64,000 nt of DNA from Lachnospiraceae bacterium (GTDB lineage Bacteria > Bacillota > Clostridia > Lachnospirales > Lachnospiraceae), in the NCBI GenBank assembly GCA_015057165.1, contig SVEY01000014.1, positions 1 through 64,000 of the forward strand, written 5' to 3'. The position numbers were made by a program, and so were the translations under genes. Within the stretch, counting starts at the first letter, position 1. Each line of letters begins with the position of its first letter. The notes below the pieces were generated by a model. It was not told where the DNA came from. It saw only the letters and a program-made list of their open reading frames with translations, and did not search any database. This document shows positions 59,572-64,000 of this stretch, piece after piece.

Positions 59572-62073
59572 TCAGTTTTTTTCTTGCTCTTCAGACTCTA
59601 TATTATCAGCATTTTCAGCTTCTTCAAGTACTGCTGATTCTTTGATTCTTGCAATACTAGCAACTTGAACACCATCTTTAAGATTAATTAATTTAACACC
59701 TGATGTTATTCTGCCAGATAAAGCCGTATCTGACACCTTAATTCTAATTATGATTCCTTCAGTCGTGATGAGCATTAGCTCATCTTCCTTTTTTACAGCC
59801 TTTACACCAATTAGATTGCCAGACTTTTCAGTGACCTTATAGCATTTAACACCTTTACCACCACGATGTTGTGTAGAAAACTCACTGAATAAAGTACATT
59901 TACCAAGTCCCTTCTCAGAAGCAATAAGAACACTTTCACCTTGAGAAATTAGTTGCATTGCTATTACTTCATCCTGATCCATTAGATTCATACCGATTAC
60001 ACCCATTGATGTTCTACCAGTTGTTCTTACATCCTTCTCATTAAATCTAATAGACTGGCCAAATCTGGTAAATAACATTACATCGTCAGTATTATTTGTC
60101 TTTTTAACTTCTATTAAGAGATCATCGTCGCGAAGATTAATAGCAGCTAAACCATTTTTTCTTATATTAGCATACTCTGTAAGCTTAGTTTTCTTAACAA
60201 TTCCAGACTTTGTAGCCATTAGAAGATATTCATCTTCGAGATATTCCTTAATTGGAATAATCGTAGTTATTTTCTCATCTGGTTGAAGCTGTAGTAAGTT
60301 AACAATTGCAACTCCACGACTTGTTCTACTAGCTTCTGGAATTTCATATGCTTTAAGGCGATATACACGACCTTTATTTGTAAAGAACATCAGGTAATTA
60401 TGAGAACTTGTCATGAGCATTTCCTTGATGTAATCATCATCAATAGTCTCCATTCCCTTAATTCCCTTGCCTCCACGGTGCTGAGCCTTGAAATTATCCA
60501 TATTCATACGTTTGATATAACCAAGCTTGGTGAATGTAACAACTGTATTTGTTACAGGTATTAAATCCTCCATTGATATATCATACTCGTCGAATCCTAT
60601 TGTAGTTCTTCTGTCATCTGCGTATTTTGCAGAAATAGCTATAATCTCTTCTTTGATTACACCTAGAAGAAGCTTTTCATCTGCAAGAATTGCCTTAAGT
60701 CTATCAATTGTTGCCTTAAGATTCTTGTATTCTTCTTCAATCTTGTTTCGCTCTAATCCTGTAAGAGCACGAAGCTTCATCTCTACTATTGCATTAGATT
60801 GAGCTTCTGATAGACCGAATCTCTTCTGTAACTCTTCTTTTGCTATTGCAACAGTTTCTGAGCCTCTTATAATCTTAATTACTTCATCAATATTATCTAA
60901 AGCAATTAAGTAACCTTCTAATATATGAGCTCTTTCTTCTGCTTTGTTAAGCTCATATTTACATCTTCTTGTAATAACATCACGCTGATGATCAAGATAT
61001 AATGAAAGCATCTCCTTAAGATTAAGGATCTTAGGCTGATTATCAACAAGAGCTAACATTATTACGCCAAATGTATCTTGAAGTTGAGTGTGCTTAAGTA
61101 ATTGATTAAGTAAAATGTTAGGATTAACATCTCTTCTTAACTCAATTACAACTCTCATTCCCTCTCTGGATGATTCATCACGAAGATCTGTAATACCATC
61201 AACTTTCTTATCTCTAACAAGTTCACCAATTTTTTCTACAAGACGTGCCTTATTAACAAGATATGGTAATTCTGTAACAATAATTCTGTTCTTACCATTA
61301 GCCATTGGCTCAATGTCAGTTACGGCTCTAACCTTTATCTTGCCACGTCCGGTTCTATATGCTTCTTCAATTCCAGAACGACCAAGAATTGTTCCACCTG
61401 TAGGAAAATCAGGACCCTGTACAATTCCCATTAATTCATCAATTGAAGTATCTCTATCTTCTTCAACCTTGTTATCAATCATTTTGACAACTGCATTAAC
61501 TACTTCACCAAGATTATGAGGTGGAATATTAGTTGCCATACCTACAGCAATACCTGTTGTACCATTAACAAGAAGATTTGGATATCTGGCAGGTAATACT
61601 ACAGGCTCTTTCTCTGTTTCATCAAAGTTAGGTGTAAAATCTACAGTATCTTTATCAATATCCTGAAGCATTGTCATAGAAATCTTAGATAGACGAGCCT
61701 CTGTATAACGCATAGCAGCTGCTCCGTCTCCATCTTCAGAACCAAAATTTCCATGACCATCAACTAGTGGATATCTAGTTGACCATTCCTGTGCCATGTT
61801 AACAAGTGCTCCATAGATAGAACTATCTCCATGAGGGTGATATTTACCCATTGTATCTCCTACTATACGAGCACATTTTCTATGTGCCTTATCAGGAGTA
61901 TTGTGTAACTCACTCATAGAATATAATACTCTACGTTGCACAGGCTTTAGACCATCCCTAACATCAGGTAAAGCACGACTTGCTATAACTGACATTGCAT
62001 AGTCTATATATGAAGTTTCCATTGTTTTCTTTAGGTCAACTTCATGTACTTGGTCAAATATTTTATCATCCAT
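59572..62073 (-). CDS. gyrA: DNA gyrase subunit A
   Basis: GyrA breaks and rejoins DNA in the supercoiling tetramer. The 833 residues include the quinolone-resistance region [20 protein letters not shown], the catalytic tyrosine in [14 protein letters not shown] (about 123), and the C-terminal beta-pinwheel with the gyrase box [11 protein letters not shown] (a second similar [10 protein letters not shown] is the start of the pinwheel). The C-terminus is acidic ([14 protein letters not shown]). Ser at the usual resistance position is retained. GGAGAC precedes ATG. It is downstream of gyrB. Confidence 0.97.
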   Translation of the reverse strand: MDDKIFDQVHEVDLKKTMETSYIDYAMSVIASRALPDVRDGLKPVQRRVLYSMSELHNTPDKAHRKCARIVGDTMGKYHPHGDSSIYGALVNMAQEWSTRYPLVDGHGNFGSEDGDGAAAMRYTEARLSKISMTMLQDIDKDTVDFTPNFDETEKEPVVLPARYPNLLVNGTTGIAVGMATNIPPHNLGEVVNAVVKMIDNKVEEDRDTSIDELMGIVQGPDFPTGGTILGRSGIEEAYRTGRGKIKVRAVTDIEPMANGKNRIIVTELPYLVNKARLVEKIGELVRDKKVDGITDLRDESSREGMRVVIELRRDVNPNILLNQLLKHTQLQDTFGVIMLALVDNQPKILNLKEMLSLYLDHQRDVITRRCKYELNKAEERAHILEGYLIALDNIDEVIKIIRGSETVAIAKEELQKRFGLSEAQSNAIVEMKLRALTGLERNKIEEEYKNLKATIDRLKAILADEKLLLGVIKEEIIAISAKYADDRRTTIGFDEYDISMEDLIPVTNTVVTFTKLGYIKRMNMDNFKAQHRGGKGIKGMETIDDDYIKEMLMTSSHNYLMFFTNKGRVYRLKAYEIPEASRTSRGVAIVNLLQLQPDEKITTIIPIKEYLEDEYLLMATKSGIVKKTKLTEYANIRKNGLAAINLRDDDLLIEVKKTNNTDDVMLFTRFGQSIRFNEKDVRTTGRTSMGVIGMNLMDQDEVIAMQLISQGESVLIASEKGLGKCTLFSEFSTQHRGGKGVKCYKVTEKSGNLIGVKAVKKEDELMLITTEGIIIRIKVSDTALSGRITSGVKLINLKDGVQVASIARIKESAVLEEAENADNIESEEQEKN

Positions 62074-62118
62074 TTATTGTCTCCTAAATCGCTGATGTTT
62101 TATCTATATAATTTTAGC

Positions 62119-62177
62119 AGAATAATAAAAGTCTATTAAGCGATTTTCATTATGAGCGTATAGACTTTTATTATTCT
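62119..62177 (-). terminator. Hairpin between gyrB and gyrA
   Basis: AGAATAATAAAAGTCTA (62119-62135) and its exact complement (62161-62177) form a 17-bp stem. The 3' arm in the minus-strand RNA is U-rich (UUUUAUUAUU) but the tail is not a pure U run. It could attenuate transcription from gyrB into gyrA or mark an mRNA processing point. Confidence 0.6.
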
Positions 62178-62187
62178 ATTTTTATTA

Positions 62188-64000
<1,813 letters not shown>

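Overview
The window is low-GC chromosomal DNA from a strictly anaerobic Firmicute, most likely a Lachnospiraceae-type Clostridium relative. The evidence is [FeFe]-hydrogenase maturases, a rubredoxin-first (reverse) rubrerythrin, an anaerobic ribonucleotide reductase activase, PPi-dependent phosphofructokinase, a two-subunit Fe-S fumarase, PanG in place of PanE, and a Gram-positive-type large SRP RNA. Strong AGGAGG ribosome sites and TTGACA/TATAAT promoters fit the same group. Nearly everything lies on the minus strand; the plus-strand genes are clustered at 20.2-22.4, 32.5-33.8 and 38.2-40.3 kb.

Layout. 0-0.3 kb: two leftward promoters, probably of an rRNA operon off the left edge. 0.3-7.2 kb: an operon of a TPR/P-loop protein, glycogen branching enzyme, a DUF5711-like protein and a CvpA-like protein. 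7.3-10.5 kb: an aconitase-family hydratase and a coiled-coil protein. 10.5-13.7 kb: hydF, hydG and a TM1266-like regulator, preceded by what looks like a transcription-attenuating leader RNA. 13.7-14.3 kb: SRP RNA and a small membrane protein. 14.4-18.5 kb: panG-panB-panC-panD-coaBC, covering pantothenate synthesis from ketoisovalerate and the next two CoA steps. 19.3-31.6 kb: an accessory island with an LPD3-like gene, an XRE regulator, a GHKL ATPase fused to an HExxH metallopeptidase-like domain, a small coupled protein, an apparent type I toxin-antitoxin locus, a short deformylase, an HNH nuclease, a DUF2130 protein, a chemoreceptor broken by one stop codon, and two AAA_14/DUF4143 ATPases. 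Two promoters in this island carry LexA-type SOS boxes between -35 and -10.

31.6-40.3 kb: TSCPD protein, tadA, radical-SAM activase, GNAT, PPi-PFK and rubrerythrin. Then comes an SDR gene followed by decayed MFS and glycosyltransferase copies, with intact versions running divergently. 40.3-46.7 kb: two YhgE/Pip membrane proteins around a small membrane protein, then a TPR-GGDEF protein. 46.7-55.5 kb: housekeeping genes (rsmA, tatD, metG, tyrS) with ion transporters and membrane proteins. 55.5-58.3 kb: tRNA-Cys, both fumarase subunits, tRNA-Ser and much unexplained structured non-coding DNA. 58.3-64 kb: a membrane phosphoesterase, gyrA and the 3' part of gyrB.

The most interesting material is: (1) a 49-residue membrane peptide with a convergent antisense RNA, shared leaders and an SOS-box promoter; (2) the GHKL-HExxH fusion with its regulator; (3) the candidate attenuator ahead of the hydrogenase maturation genes; (4) a shared structured leader upstream of both tRNA genes; (5) twin 230-bp palindromes of the same fold but different sequence. 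All were read by eye. Secondary structures, promoter calls and domain assignments are not computed.
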